Shown in pieces: positions 11,271-21,830 of a stretch of 64,000 nt of DNA. A model generated the notes under the pieces. The model searched no databases and was not told the origin of the DNA. It saw only the letters and a program-made list of their open reading frames with translations. The stretch is from positions 5,935,501-5,999,500 of the forward strand of contig NZ_OW485601.1 in the NCBI RefSeq assembly GCF_937425535.1, read 5' to 3'. Each line of letters opens with the position of its first letter. The first letter of the stretch is position 1. This stretch comes from Rhodovastum atsumiense. GTDB taxonomy: Bacteria > Pseudomonadota > Alphaproteobacteria > Acetobacterales > Acetobacteraceae. The position numbers and the translations under genes are program-made.

Positions 11271-13546
11271 GGCCGGTTCTCCCCTTCAGGCGTTCCTGCG
11301 AGGGTGAACAGGAAGCTCGTCCCCTGGCCGGGTCCGTCGCTTTCGGCCCACAGGCGTCCACCAAGCCGCTCCACCATCCGGCGCGCGATGGTCAGTCCGG
11401 CACCGGTGCCACCGCCGAATTTGTCGCGGCCGTGCAGCCTGCGGAAGATCTGGAACACCGTTTCCAGGTGCTGCGGGGCGATGCCGATGCCGTTGTCGCG
11501 GATGCAGAACAACCGTTGTCCGTTCTCCTCCCGCCAGCCAATCTCGATCCAGCGCTCGCCCGCGGGACGTTCAGTGAATTTGAGCGCGTTGACGATCAGG
11601 TTGGTGAGTACCTCGGTTAGCCGGACAGGGTCGCCCAGCGCCTTGGGCAAGGGGCGCGGCACCCGGATTTCGACGCCCCCCTCGGCGATCCGCGGCGCCA
11701 GTTGCTCAAGCACGGCGCGCAGGAGGGCGTCGAGGTCGACGGGCTGCAGCACGACCTCGGTCCGGCCGACGCGGGAGTACTGCAGCAGGGCATCGGTGAG
11801 GTCGTCCATCCGCCGCGTGAGGCGGAGGATCGTCTCGATGCGGCCGCGCTCCTCCTCGTTCAGCTTCTCGTGGGCGCTCTCGTCCAGGAAATGCGCGAAA
11901 TTGTGGATCCCGCGCAGGGGCTCCTTGAGGTCATGGGAGGCGACGTAGGCGAAGCTGTCCAGCTCGGTGTTGCTCTTCCGCAGTTCCTCGTTCAGCCGCA
12001 GCAGCACGACCTCGGCGATGGCCTGGCGCAAGCTGCCGGCGGCTTCCACCTCGCAGGCCAGCCATGGCCGGGACCGTCCCCTCACGTCCTCCTTCCAGAG
12101 ATCAAAGGAGGTTCGGGGCGTCAGGCGCGCCTCGCCGTCCACCACGTCGATCTGCACCGGCTTGCGCGGGTCGCCCGCCCAACTCACCGTCTGGACGAGT
12201 TCGGGGCGGAACCACATGACGAATTCCTGCCTGCTGCGCATCAACCGCGCCGCCAGCAGGCCGCTCGCGGCCTGCTGGAACGACCGGGCGGGCGGATAAG
12301 CCTCCGCAAGCCCGTCGGTCGCGAAGACCGGCCCCGTGTCGTCCTGTTCGTCCAGCCAGGCGGCGATCCCGCGCACCTCCGTCTCCGAGGGCGTGGTCCC
12401 GAGCAGCATGACGCCGCCTTCCGTGACCAGGGCCGCTCCCGTCGCGTCGAGCCATCCGAGCAAGGTCACGTCTCCCCGGCAGAGGCCGCGGCGGTGGTCC
12501 GACTCATCCTCCATCTGCCGATGGAGCACGATGATGGCGTCCCCCATGCGTCCCCGGTAGGCGGCGGTGTCGCGTTCCTCCTGCTCGGCCATCAGTGACG
12601 AGACCATGTGCGCCAGAAGTTCCACGGCGGTACGCGTCCGGCAGGGCACGTGCAGCGGCGCGGCGTGATGCATGCAGGAGATCAGGCCCCACAGCGCGCT
12701 GTCCTTCATCAGCGGCATTACCATGGTCGCGTGGGCGCGCATGTTCTTCAGGTAGCTGGAATACATCACGGAGACATGGCGCAGGATGGCCCGGCTCATG
12801 TCCACCGGCTGGTCGGAGGGCGGCAGCAGCGGCACGGGCGTGTAATCGACGTTCGGCAGGTGCCGCAGCCAGCTGAGCGCGAACAGGCGCCGGGCCGGCG
12901 CGGGGATGTCGCTGGCCGGGAAATGCTGGCCGAGATAGGGATTGAGGCCGTCCCGGATGGCTTCGGCGACCACCGCGCCGCTGCCGTCCGCAGTGAAGCT
13001 GTACGCCATCACCCGGTCAAATCCGGTGAAAGCCCGTACCTGCGTGACGGCTGCCTCCAGAAAGCCCTGCAGGCTGGCGGCGGACTGCAGTTGCCCCGTG
13101 CAGTCGGCCAGGTCGGCGTAGGGGTTCAGCATCGGCAGGTCCGCGGCGCCGCGGCGTTCCAGCTCCAGGATCAGCACGTCGCCGGCGCGGTGGGCCATGG
13201 CGTCGAAGGCGTCCCTGCCCGGCGCGGCCGGCACTTCCAGCAAGTGGGCCGGCCCACGGTCCAGCCTCTCGCCCGCCTGGCGGATGGCGGCGCCGAGGGC
13301 AGCCGCCAACTCGTCGCCCAGCAGGGCCGGCAGCCCGCGTGACAGCAGGTCGGGAACGGGGATCCCGAAGAGGTCGGCCATGTTCGCGCTTGCCTGCAGC
13401 AGGCCAAGATCCGATGGCCGCAGCACCAGCATGACCCCGTGCGGCTGGATCAGGCCGGGCATGTGGACGAGTTCCCTGTCGCAGTTGCTCAGGTCCACGT
13501 TCGCGGCCGTCACGACCGCGTCGGCTGCGCCCGCTTCATGTTGCAT
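11267..13546 (-). CDS. bphP: Bacteriophytochrome sensor histidine kinase
   Basis: Red/far-red photoreceptor kinase of 759 residues: PAS (about 20-130), GAF (145-310), PHY (320-500), HisKA (515-585) and HATPase_c (620-750). Cys22 in SNCDRELVHMPGLIQPHG is placed as the biliverdin-attaching Cys of bacterial phytochromes. PASDIP (GAF) and the WFRPE tongue motif (PHY) are present. The phospho-His is in YVASHDLKEPLR; N, G1 and G2 boxes are present (NLIVNALKF, DNGIGI, GTGAGL). Two pocket positions are odd: Tyr262 where SPxHxxYL normally has His, and CMHH where CHH is usual. The start at 13546 follows GAGGGG; a longer in-frame start adds 30 unlikely residues. It is read with the response regulator. 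Confidence 0.95.
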   Translation of the reverse strand: MQHEAGAADAVVTAANVDLSNCDRELVHMPGLIQPHGVMLVLRPSDLGLLQASANMADLFGIPVPDLLSRGLPALLGDELAAALGAAIRQAGERLDRGPAHLLEVPAAPGRDAFDAMAHRAGDVLILELERRGAADLPMLNPYADLADCTGQLQSAASLQGFLEAAVTQVRAFTGFDRVMAYSFTADGSGAVVAEAIRDGLNPYLGQHFPASDIPAPARRLFALSWLRHLPNVDYTPVPLLPPSDQPVDMSRAILRHVSVMYSSYLKNMRAHATMVMPLMKDSALWGLISCMHHAAPLHVPCRTRTAVELLAHMVSSLMAEQEERDTAAYRGRMGDAIIVLHRQMEDESDHRRGLCRGDVTLLGWLDATGAALVTEGGVMLLGTTPSETEVRGIAAWLDEQDDTGPVFATDGLAEAYPPARSFQQAASGLLAARLMRSRQEFVMWFRPELVQTVSWAGDPRKPVQIDVVDGEARLTPRTSFDLWKEDVRGRSRPWLACEVEAAGSLRQAIAEVVLLRLNEELRKSNTELDSFAYVASHDLKEPLRGIHNFAHFLDESAHEKLNEEERGRIETILRLTRRMDDLTDALLQYSRVGRTEVVLQPVDLDALLRAVLEQLAPRIAEGGVEIRVPRPLPKALGDPVRLTEVLTNLIVNALKFTERPAGERWIEIGWREENGQRLFCIRDNGIGIAPQHLETVFQIFRRLHGRDKFGGGTGAGLTIARRMVERLGGRLWAESDGPGQGTSFLFTLAGTPEGENRP

Positions 13547-13790
13547 TCCATCCCCTCGCCGCAACGCGATCAGCCCGCGCCGCCCACGCGCGGAACCACG
13601 GCGGATCGCAGGAGTTCGGCAGGCTACCGTCATCAAATCAAGGCAAATCTTGATGAAATGCCAGAGTGCATTTATTCATCATTGCCAGTGATCGCGTCAG
13701 TAGTTTTTTTGAGTCTGGTTCCATGACATTTGACTTCGTGTGTTTGTTATGGCCTATTTATGATCTACTTACATGTGAATTGGCGGAGCC
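13547..13790 (+). promoter_or_regulatory. Divergent intergenic region between bphP and the hybrid kinase
   Basis: This 244-bp gap separates two divergently read sensor genes and becomes clearly AT-rich from about 13630 to 13860, against ~70% GC around it. It must hold both promoters. GGCGGAGCC just before 13791 serves as the ribosome site of the plus-strand gene. No repeat or clear operator was recognised. Confidence 0.45.
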
Positions 13791-15434
13791 ATGGTGTCTA
13801 CGCCGGAAAATTCCAACATCCGGACAACAAAAATATCAGAATCATATAAACGCGCTACAATTCTTCTGGTGGATGACTGCCAGGAAGATTTGTACACAGC
13901 ACGCCAATTCCTTCTTCACGACGCCGCAAAAGAAGGGATCGACTTCCGGATCCGGGAGAGCGTCACGGGCGAAGACGGCCTGGCTGCCTGCCGTTCCGAG
14001 GCTCCGGATTGCGTCCTGCTCGACTACTACCTGCCGGACATGGACGGCCTGGAGTTTCTGGCGCGCCTGAAAAACGGCGCTGATGACCTGCCCGTCCCGG
14101 TCGTCGTGCTCACGGGCGCGCAGGACCGGTCGCTGGCTACCGCCGCCCTGCGCGCGGGGGCGCAGGAATATCTCCCCAAACGCTTCCTGGCGCCGGATAT
14201 GCTCCTGCGGGCGATCGACTCCGCCCGGGACCGCTTCACCCAGCAGGCGGAGCGGCGGCGCACGGAAGCCCTGGCCGCCAACGAACGGCTGCTGCGCCTG
14301 GCGCAGGAGGCGGGGCGGATCGCCAGTTACGAGCAGGACATCCCCGCCCGGATCATCCGCTGGTCATCGGGCGGCCAGTGCCTGCTCGGCTTCCGGCCGG
14401 ACCAGGCCGTCATGTCCTTCGATGAATGGCACGCCATCCGCCTTCCCGAGGACATGGCGCGGATCGACGCCGAACGGGAGGCCATCCTTGCGCGGCGCGC
14501 CCCGGGGGCTTCCGTCGAGTTCCGGATCCGCCGCCCCGACACGGGCGAAATCAGGCGCATCGAGATGCGCTACGCCATCGAGTACGACGCCGCCGACCGG
14601 CCCGGGCATTGCCACGCCGTGGTGCTGGACGTCACCGAGCAGCGCGCCGCGGAGGACGCGGTCCGGGCCAGCGAGGCGCGCCTGCGCGCCGTCTTCGACG
14701 GCACATTCACGTTCATCGCGCTGCTCGCGCCGGACGGCACGCTGCTCAAGGCGAACCGGACCTTCCTGGAGTTCATCGACTGCCCGGCCGAAGCCGTCGA
14801 AGGGCGGCCCTTCGGCAGCCCGCCCTGCTGGCCCGACTCGCCCGATGCGAGGCTGCACCTGCGCGAGGCCATCTCCCGGGCCACCTGCGGGGAGACGGTC
14901 CGCTTCGACATCGAGCTGAACGGCCCGCGGGAGAAGGTGGCCAGCGTCGACGTCTCGCTCTGCCCCGTGCGCGACGCGTCCGGCGCCCTGATGTTCCTGG
15001 TTGCCGAAGGCCGCGACGTGACCGAGCGCCACCGCGCGGAACGGGCGTTGGCCCGGAGCGAGGAGCGGCTGCGGCTGACCCAGGAGGCCGCGGAGGTCGG
15101 CACCTGGGAATGGGATGTCGGCGCCGACGCCGTCCGCTGGTCACCGGAGAACTTCCGCTTGCACGCCATGGCCGCGGCATCCCGGCCGATGCACTACATG
15201 GACTGGCTGCAGGCGGTGCATCCGGACGACCGCCAGCGGACCGACGCGGCGGTCTCGGAAGCGCTGATGTCCGGCAAGGCGTACGACACCGAATACCGCG
15301 TCATCCTGCCGGAGGGCGGCACCCGCTGGCTCGCCAATCGCGGCTCCCTGATGGCGGACGCCGAGGGGCGTCCGCAACGCATGCTGGGGGTGAACATCGA
15401 CATCACCACCCGCCGCAACCTGGCCGACGCGCTC

Positions 15435-15437
15435 TTA
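15435..15437. repeat. Target-site duplication TTA, left copy
   Basis: TTA directly before the IS, repeated at 16475-16477. A 3-bp TNA duplication is what many IS5-family elements make. Confidence 0.85.
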
Positions 15438-15455
15438 GAGGCTGACCCGGAATGG
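15438..15455 (+). repeat. IS left terminal inverted repeat
   Basis: Outer end GAGGCTGACC; pairs with 16457-16474 on the opposite strand, matching at 12 of 18 positions. Confidence 0.8.
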
Positions 15456-15578
15456 AATTGCAACAATAAAGCGAGTTATTCCAATCGCTTGTGGTGGAGG
15501 ATTGGTTGGTACACTGGGGTTGCGTGATGTCAGCAACCGCGATTCTCTCGAGTTTGCAAAGACACGAGGGACTTCGTC

Positions 15579-16403
15579 ATGGTCTGGACCGACATCACGC
15601 GACCGAAGTATCGGCGCGACGGGCTGCGCTATGCAAGCGACACCACCGATGCCGAATGGGCGGTGATCGCGCCGCTGCTGCCGCCGCCAGCGGGGTGCGG
15701 ACGGCCTCGCGAAACCAGCCTGCGAGGGGTGATCAACGCCCTCTTCTACATCGCCCAGTCCGGCTGCCAGTGGCGCCTGTTGCCCAAGGATTTCCCGCCG
15801 TTCACCACGGTGCAGCGCTACTTCTACGCTTGGCGTGACAGCGGGCTGTGGCAGGCGATCAACCACGTGCTGCTGATGCAGGTTCGCGAGGCGGCCGGCC
15901 GCGAAGCCAGCCCGACTGCGGGCGTGATCGACAGCCAGTCGGTCAAGACCACCGAGGCTGGCGGCCCCCGCGGCTATGCGGCGGAAAAGATGGTCAAAGG
16001 CCGCAAGCGGCATATCCTCACCGACACCATCGGCCTGCCGGTGGCAATGATTGTGCATTCGGCAAACATCCAGGACCGCGACGGCGCGCCACTGTTGCTG
16101 GAGAGCATCCGCAGTTCATTCCCCTGGCTGCGCCATGTGTTCGCCGATGCTGCCTACGCGGGTGAGAAGCTGCGCACGGCCCTGGACAGCATCGGCACAT
16201 GGACCCTCGAGATCATCAAGCGGTCCGACGCAGCCAAGGGCTTCGTCTTGTTGCCACGGCGGTGGGTTGTCGAGCGGACGATCGCGTGGCTGAACCGCAA
16301 CCGGCGCCTGGCCAAGGATTTCGAGGCCACCACGGAAAGCGCCGTGACCTGGCTCTACATCGCCAGCGTCAAGTTGATGTCCCGTCGCCTCGCCGCGACT
16401 TGA
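15579..16403 (+). CDS. IS5-family transposase
   Basis: DDE transposase of 274 residues that moves the surrounding IS. It has an N-terminal DUF4096-type domain (LTDAEWAVIAPLLPPP-like block near residue 25, followed by INALFYIAQSGCQWRLLP) and an RNase H-like catalytic core. The likely triad is Asp in GVIDSQSVKT, Asp in FADAAYAGEKL and Glu in RWVVERTIAWLNRNRR (the Y-(2)-R-(3)-E-(6)-K-like region). The frame is full length with no internal stop, so the element may still be active. GAGGGAC lies before the ATG. Confidence 0.93.
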   Translation: MVWTDITRPKYRRDGLRYASDTTDAEWAVIAPLLPPPAGCGRPRETSLRGVINALFYIAQSGCQWRLLPKDFPPFTTVQRYFYAWRDSGLWQAINHVLLMQVREAAGREASPTAGVIDSQSVKTTEAGGPRGYAAEKMVKGRKRHILTDTIGLPVAMIVHSANIQDRDGAPLLLESIRSSFPWLRHVFADAAYAGEKLRTALDSIGTWTLEIIKRSDAAKGFVLLPRRWVVERTIAWLNRNRRLAKDFEATTESAVTWLYIASVKLMSRRLAAT

Positions 16404-16456
16404 GCCGAGCACCTGATCCACTTCCCACATAGAATCAGGGAAATAGAGATACGAAG

Positions 16457-16474
16457 CCGATTCGAGTCAGACAC
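16457..16474 (-). repeat. IS right terminal inverted repeat
   Basis: Mate of the repeat at 15438-15455; read inward it begins GTGTCTGACT. Confidence 0.8.
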
Positions 16475-16477
16475 TTA
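16475..16477. repeat. Target-site duplication TTA, right copy
   Basis: Second copy of the TTA found at 15435-15437, directly after the IS right end. Confidence 0.85.
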
Positions 16478-17764
16478 GAGGCGAACGCGGAACTCGACCA
16501 CCGCGTGAACGAGCGCACCGTCGCCCTGATCGAGGAGACCCGCCGGCGCATCAAGGCAGAGACGCTGTTCCTGCAGGCGCAGAAGATGCAGGCGATCGGC
16601 CAGCTCACGGGCGGCATCGCGCACGATTTCAACAACCTGCTGCAGGTCATCCTCGGCAGCCTGGACATCGCCGGGAGGCGTCTGCACCGGGGGGAGGCGT
16701 TGGATTCTGCACCGGGTGGGGCGGACGGCGTTCTGCGGCCGATGGACAACGCCCGGCGGGCCGCGGGCAGTGCGGCGCAACTGACCCAGCGCCTGCTCGC
16801 CTTCGGGCGTCGCCAGGCGCTGGAGCCGACCGAACTCCGACCAAACGCGTTCGTCGAGGGTTTCCTAGACCTGATCCGGCACACGCTCGGCGGAGCCGTG
16901 GCGGTGGAGACGGCTCTGGCGGACGACCTGTGGCCGATCTTCGCCGACGCCAACCAACTGGAGGCGGTGCTCCTGAACCTCGTCGTCAATGCGCGCGACG
17001 CCATGCCGTCCGGCGGGCGGCTGACGATCGGGACGGCGAACGTCACCTTCGACGAGGCGAACGTCTTCCCCTTGGGCGACGTTCAACCGGGCGATTACGT
17101 CCTGCTCAGCATCACCGACACGGGGGCCGGCATTGCCGAGGACGTGCTGGAACATGTGTTCGAGCCGTTCTTCACAACCAAGCCTCCTGGCCGCGGGACG
17201 GGGCTTGGCCTGGCCATGGTCCACGGGTTCGTCAAGCAGTCCGGCGGCCACGCCCACATCTACAGCGAGGTCGCCAACGGGACGATCGTCAAGATCTACC
17301 TGCCCCGGTTCGTCCCCGGGGCCGGGAATGACGCGCTGCCCGCGTCGCCGGCCATCGACCGGGCTTCCCTGCCGAAATCCCGCGGCGGGGAGACGATCCT
17401 GCTCGTGGAGGACAGCGAGGACGTGCGCCACTATGTCGAAGAGGCGCTGGCGGAGCTGGGGTATGACGTGACGGCGGTGGCCGACGCGGACGAAGCACTC
17501 ATACAACTCGGGGCGGACCGGATCCCAGGCATTACCCTCCTGTTCACCGACATCGTCATGCCTGGAAGCATGGACGGGTTCGCTCTGGCGAAGCAGGCCG
17601 CGGAGCGCTGGCCGAAGCTGCCCGTCCTGTTCACGACGGGCTACAGCAACGCCGCCATGCACGGCCACGCGTCGGATGCGCAAGCCCGGACACTCACCAA
17701 GCCGTACTCCTTCGCGGCGTTGGCCCGGAAAGTCCGGGAGACGCTGGATGCCGTTCCGAGATAG
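16478..17764 (+). pseudogene. Hybrid sensor kinase, 3' fragment (HisKA-HATPase-receiver)
   Basis: C-terminal part of the IS-split kinase. After the junction it gives EANAELDHRVNERTVALIEE, a coiled-coil linker, then HisKA with the phospho-His in LTGGIAHDFNNLL, HATPase_c (NLVVNARDAMPSGG, DTGAGIAED, GTGLGLAMVHG) and a terminal receiver (VEDSED, Asp in LLFTDIVMPG, Lys in TLTKPYS). The first possible start is a GTG at 16505 with no ribosome site, so expression as a separate kinase is doubtful and would need read-through from the IS. The kinase core is closely related in style to the one at 43278. Confidence 0.9.
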
Positions 17765-18001
17765 AAACAAGCCGCCGCGGTACTCAGGCTTGGCCCGCAG
17801 GCGGTGTCGGGACGTTCCTCGTCCCGACATTTTCGACACGCGCCCGCCACCTGGCCCGGCCAGAAGGGCAAGTCCAGCGTGTTCGCCCCGATATGATCGG
17901 TAAACCGCTCGCCGCGTGAATGGCCGCCGAAATGGGCCCGTTCTTATGGCGAGCGGCACCCGGTTCCGGGGGACGTCCTTACATTACAGAATCACCGGAC
18001 C

Positions 18002-18511
18002 CTAGAACGGGATCTCGTCGTCCAGGTCGCCCCCCTTGGGCGCATCCCAGGACGGGCCACCGCTGCCGCCGCGGGGCGCCGCCGCCGCCGGCCGCGCCGC
18101 CGGCGCACTGCGCTGATAGCCGCCGCCCTCGCCCGGGCCGGCCCCGGCGCCCTCGCCGCCACGCCCGCCGAGGAGGGTCAGTTCGCCGCGGAATTTCCCG
18201 ATCACCACCTCGGTGGTGTATTTTTCCTGGCCGCTCTGGTCGGTCCATTTGCGCGTCTGCAGGCTGCCCTCGACATAGACCTGGCTGCCCTTGCGGACGT
18301 ATTTCTCCACCACGTCGCCGATGCGCTCGTTGAACACCACAACCCGGTGCCATTCGGTGCGCTCCTTGCGCTCGCCCGAGGCACGGTCGTTCCAGGTCTC
18401 GCTGGTGGCCAGGCTGAACTGGACGATTTTCGACCCGTCCTGGGTGTTCCGCACCTCGGGGTCACGCCCCACATTGCCCACCAGGATGACCTTGTTCACA
18501 CTGCCTGCCAT
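18002..18511 (-). CDS. ssb: Single-stranded DNA-binding protein
   Basis: Tetrameric SSB of 169 residues that coats single-stranded DNA in replication and repair. The OB fold covers about residues 1-110 ([19 protein letters not shown] opening; [21 protein letters not shown]). A glycine/proline-rich linker of about 50 residues follows, and the protein ends in the acidic partner-binding tip DLDDEIPF. Residue G is used at most linker positions, as usual in high-GC genomes. It is divergent from uvrA with a 191-bp gap; the SOS box there may influence both genes. Confidence 0.97.
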   Translation of the reverse strand: MAGSVNKVILVGNVGRDPEVRNTQDGSKIVQFSLATSETWNDRASGERKERTEWHRVVVFNERIGDVVEKYVRKGSQVYVEGSLQTRKWTDQSGQEKYTTEVVIGKFRGELTLLGGRGGEGAGAGPGEGGGYQRSAPAARPAAAAPRGGSGGPSWDAPKGGDLDDEIPF

Positions 18512-18642
18512 GATGTCTCGTCCCGATTCACTCGTTCCACACTAGCCGGGACCCGGTGGGCAGGCCAGCGCCGGCCCCCAGCATGGCAGCCTGTGCATGC
18601 TCTGCAGGCTTCCCAAGCCGGCCCGGAAGGTCCATATAGGGG

Positions 18643-18657
18643 GAACAGTTCAAGAAC
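18643..18657 (+). promoter_or_regulatory. Putative LexA (SOS) box of uvrA
   Basis: The sequence GAACAGTTCAAGAAC is an exact GAAC-N7-GAAC, the reverse complement of the alphaproteobacterial LexA site GTTC-N7-GTTC. It ends 45 bp before the uvrA ATG and 132 bp upstream of ssb. uvrA is a classic SOS gene, so placement supports function. Confidence 0.8.
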
Positions 18658-18702
18658 ACAATCCACCCCCTTCCCAAGACCCGACACAAGGACGACCCAC
18701 CG

Positions 18703-21561
18703 ATGGCCGGCTCCATCCGCGTGCGCGGTGCGCGCGAGCACAATCTCAAGAACGTGGATGTCGAGATCCCGCGCGACAGCCTGACCGTGATCACCGGCCT
18801 GTCGGGGTCGGGCAAGTCATCGCTTGCCTTCGATACGATCTATGCCGAGGGCCAGCGCCGCTACGTCGAATCGCTCTCGGCCTATGCACGGCAATTCCTG
18901 GAGCTGATGGGCAAGCCCGACGTCGATGCGATCGAGGGCCTCTCGCCCGCCATTTCCATCGAGCAGAAGACCACCAGCCGCAACCCGCGCTCCACCGTCG
19001 GCACCGTCACCGAGATCCACGACTACATGCGCCTGCTCTGGGCGCGGGTGGGCGTGCCCTATTCGCCCGCCACCGGCCTGCCGATCGAGGCGCAGACGGT
19101 CAGCCAGATGGTCGACCGGGTCATGGCGATGAAGGAAGGAACACGGTTGCTGCTGCTGGCGCCCGTGGTGCGCGACCGCAAGGGCGAGTACCGCAAGGAA
19201 CTGGCCGAGCTGCAGCGCCGCGGCTTCACCCGCGTCAAGGTTGACGGCAAGCTCTACGAAATCGGCGAGGTGCCGTCGCTGAACCGCAAGATCAAGCACG
19301 ACATCGAGGCGGTGGTGGACCGCATCGTGGTGCGCGACGGCGTGCAGCAGCGCCTCGCCGACAGTTTCGAGACGGCGCTCGGCCTTGCCGACGGCGTGGT
19401 CTATGCCGAGGGCGCCGACGACGGGGAGCGCACCGTGTTCTCCTCGCGCTTCGCCTGCCCGGTCAGCGGCTTCTCGATCGAGGAGATCGAGCCGCGGCTG
19501 TTCAGCTTCAACTCCCCGCACGGCGCCTGCCCGGCCTGCGACGGGCTGGGCGTGGAGACCTTCTTCGACCCGCATCTGGTGGTGCCGGATGAGCGCGTCG
19601 CCCTCGGTGCCGGCGCGGTGCTGCCCTGGGCCAATGCGCAGAGCCCGTATTACGACCAGACGCTGCAGAGCCTGGCCAAGCATTTCAAGGTGTCGCCCCG
19701 CACCCCCTGGAGTGAGCTGCCGAAGCGCGTCTGCGACGCCATCCTCAACGGCACCGGCGAGGAACCGGTGGCGATGACCTACAAGGACGGGGTCCGCCAG
19801 TACACGGTGACCAAGCCGTTCGAGGGCGTGCTGCGCAACCTGCAGCGCCGTTTCCAGGAAACCGACAGCGCCTGGGTACGCGAGGACCTCAGCCGTTACC
19901 AGGCGGAAAAGCCCTGCGCCACCTGCCACGGCGCCCGCCTCAAGCCGGAGGCGCTGGCGGTCAAGGTCGCCGGCAGCACCATCGCCGAAGCCTCCGAGCT
20001 GTCGATCCGCCGGGCGCTGGCCTGGTTCAACGAGGTGATGCCCACGCTGACGCCGCAACGCGCCGAGATCGCCCGCCGCATCCTGCGCGAGATCATCGAA
20101 CGCCTGACCTTCCTGGTGGATGTGGGGCTCGACTACCTCACGCTCGCGCGCGGCTCCACCACCCTTTCGGGCGGGGAGAGCCAGCGCATCCGCCTCGCGT
20201 CCCAGATCGGCTCGGGCCTGACCGGCGTGCTGTATGTGCTGGACGAGCCTTCGATCGGGCTGCACCAGCGCGACAACGAACGGCTGCTGGCAACGCTGCG
20301 GCGGCTGAAATCGCTCGGCAACACCGTGTTGGTGGTCGAGCATGATGAGGACGCGATCCGCGCCGCCGACCACCTGATCGACATGGGGCCGGCGGCCGGC
20401 ATCCATGGCGGCGAGGTGGTGGCCAAGGGCACGCCGGCGCAGGTCGCCGCGCATCCCACCTCCCTCACCGGCGCCTATCTCTCGGGGCGCAGGCGGATCG
20501 AGGTGCCGCCGATGCGCCGCCCGCTGCAGAAGGACCGCATCCTTCGCGTCGTCGGCGCCAAGGGCAACAACCTCAAGGACGTCACCGCGGCCTTCCCGCT
20601 CGGCACCTTCACCTGCGTCACCGGGGTCTCCGGCGGCGGCAAGTCCACGCTGGTGATCGACACGCTCTACAAGGCGGTCAGCCGCCGGCTGATGGGCAGC
20701 GGCGAGGTGCCGGCGCCGCATGGCCGCATCGAAGGGCTCGATCTGCTCGACAAGATCATCGACATCGACCAGTCGCCGATCGGCCGCACACCGCGATCGA
20801 ACCCGGCCACCTACACCGACCTGTTCGCGCCAATCCGCGACTGGTTCGCCGAATTGCCGGAATCCCGCGCGCGCGGCTACAAGCCCGGCCGCTTCTCCTT
20901 CAACGTCAAGGGCGGGCGCTGCGAGGCCTGCCAGGGCGACGGCGTGCTGAAGATCGAGATGCACTTCCTGCCCGACATCTTCGTCACCTGCGACACCTGC
21001 AAGGGCAAGCGCTACAATCGCGAGACGCTGGAAGTGAAGTTCCGCGACAAGTCGATCGCCGACGTGCTGGCGATGACGGTGGACGAGGCGGTGCCCTATT
21101 TCTCTGCCGTCAACCGCATCCATGACCGGCTGAAGATCCTGCAGCAGGTCGGGCTTGGCTATATCAGCCTGGGACAGCAGGCCACCACGCTCTCCGGCGG
21201 CGAGGCGCAGCGCATCAAGCTGTCCAAGGAACTGGCCCGCCGCGCCACCGGGCGCACGCTCTACATCCTCGACGAACCCACCACCGGCCTGCATTTCGAG
21301 GACGTACGCAAGCTGCTGGAGGTGCTGCACGCGCTGGTCGATGCCGGCAACACGGTGGTGGTGATCGAGCACAACCTGGAAGTCATCAAGACCGCGGACT
21401 GGATCATCGATCTTGGGCCGGAAGGCGGCGAAGGCGGCGGGCGCATCGTCGCCGAAGGCACGCCCGAGCAGGTCGCAGCCAACGCCGAGAGCCATACCGG
21501 CCGCTTCCTCGCCCCGCTGCTGGCGCCGCGCCGGCCGGAACGCTCGCGCAAGCGGGCCTGA
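18703..21561 (+). CDS. uvrA: UvrABC system protein A
   Basis: Damage-recognition ATPase of nucleotide excision repair (952 residues, full length). Walker A motifs: [14 protein letters not shown] (about residue 32) and [14 protein letters not shown] (about residue 640). Signatures: [15 protein letters not shown] and [15 protein letters not shown]. The second zinc module is intact (CEACQGDG...CDTCKGKR). The first has CPVS in place of the first CxxC while CPAC remains; I recall the same loss in other alphaproteobacterial UvrA proteins, so it is not a defect of this copy. A LexA box lies 46 bp upstream, and GACAAGGACGAC precedes the ATG. Confidence 0.98.
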   Translation: MAGSIRVRGAREHNLKNVDVEIPRDSLTVITGLSGSGKSSLAFDTIYAEGQRRYVESLSAYARQFLELMGKPDVDAIEGLSPAISIEQKTTSRNPRSTVGTVTEIHDYMRLLWARVGVPYSPATGLPIEAQTVSQMVDRVMAMKEGTRLLLLAPVVRDRKGEYRKELAELQRRGFTRVKVDGKLYEIGEVPSLNRKIKHDIEAVVDRIVVRDGVQQRLADSFETALGLADGVVYAEGADDGERTVFSSRFACPVSGFSIEEIEPRLFSFNSPHGACPACDGLGVETFFDPHLVVPDERVALGAGAVLPWANAQSPYYDQTLQSLAKHFKVSPRTPWSELPKRVCDAILNGTGEEPVAMTYKDGVRQYTVTKPFEGVLRNLQRRFQETDSAWVREDLSRYQAEKPCATCHGARLKPEALAVKVAGSTIAEASELSIRRALAWFNEVMPTLTPQRAEIARRILREIIERLTFLVDVGLDYLTLARGSTTLSGGESQRIRLASQIGSGLTGVLYVLDEPSIGLHQRDNERLLATLRRLKSLGNTVLVVEHDEDAIRAADHLIDMGPAAGIHGGEVVAKGTPAQVAAHPTSLTGAYLSGRRRIEVPPMRRPLQKDRILRVVGAKGNNLKDVTAAFPLGTFTCVTGVSGGGKSTLVIDTLYKAVSRRLMGSGEVPAPHGRIEGLDLLDKIIDIDQSPIGRTPRSNPATYTDLFAPIRDWFAELPESRARGYKPGRFSFNVKGGRCEACQGDGVLKIEMHFLPDIFVTCDTCKGKRYNRETLEVKFRDKSIADVLAMTVDEAVPYFSAVNRIHDRLKILQQVGLGYISLGQQATTLSGGEAQRIKLSKELARRATGRTLYILDEPTTGLHFEDVRKLLEVLHALVDAGNTVVVIEHNLEVIKTADWIIDLGPEGGEGGGRIVAEGTPEQVAANAESHTGRFLAPLLAPRRPERSRKRA

Positions 21562-21830
21562 AATCACGGAATTCGATCGTTTAACAGATTATCCACGTTC
21601 ATGATGTGCATTTCCATTGACTGCGGCAACGCGCCGTGGTTTAAAAGCGCATTCCTTCCGGCTTACGGAGTGAGAGAGAGCAACCATGTGGCGTTCGCCA
21701 GCCCTCGCCAGCAATTATATCCGAATGCGAGGCGTGGTTTGCTGTTGCCTTTCCGGCATTTGACCGCCCCTCACTCGTTCATTCCCTCCACGATAGAAGG
21801 CTCCGACCGGTTGATCCGGTCCGGTGATAT

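Larger units (their letters stand above)
13791..15527 (+). pseudogene. Hybrid sensor kinase, 5' fragment (receiver + three PAS), cut by IS
   Basis: N-terminal part of a gene split by the IS at 15438. It encodes a receiver domain (about residues 18-140; Asp in LLDYYLPDMDG, Lys in YLPKRF) and three PAS modules (about 160-285, 288-415 and 418-548), each closed by a D(V/I)T block. Native sequence ends at codon ALLEA (15437-15440); the last ~29 residues come from IS DNA. Joining 15437 to 16478 restores one frame running into the fragment at 16478, giving an intact protein of about 977 residues: REC-PAS-PAS-PAS-HisKA-HATPase-REC. The start has a ribosome site (GGCGGAGCC). It is divergent from the phytochrome gene. 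Residual function of the truncated receiver/PAS piece is possible but unproven. Confidence 0.9.
15438..16474 (+). mobile_element. IS5-family insertion sequence, 1,037 bp
   Basis: Complete element with one transposase gene. Imperfect terminal inverted repeats of about 18 bp are seen: left GAGGCTGACCCGGAATGG, right end read inward GTGTCTGACTCGAATCGG (12 of 18 match). It is flanked by TTA on both sides. Removal of the element plus one TTA copy fuses the two kinase fragments in frame (LLEANAELDHRV), which fixes the ends to the base and shows that insertion is recent enough for both halves to remain open. The group within the family was not determined. Confidence 0.93.
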
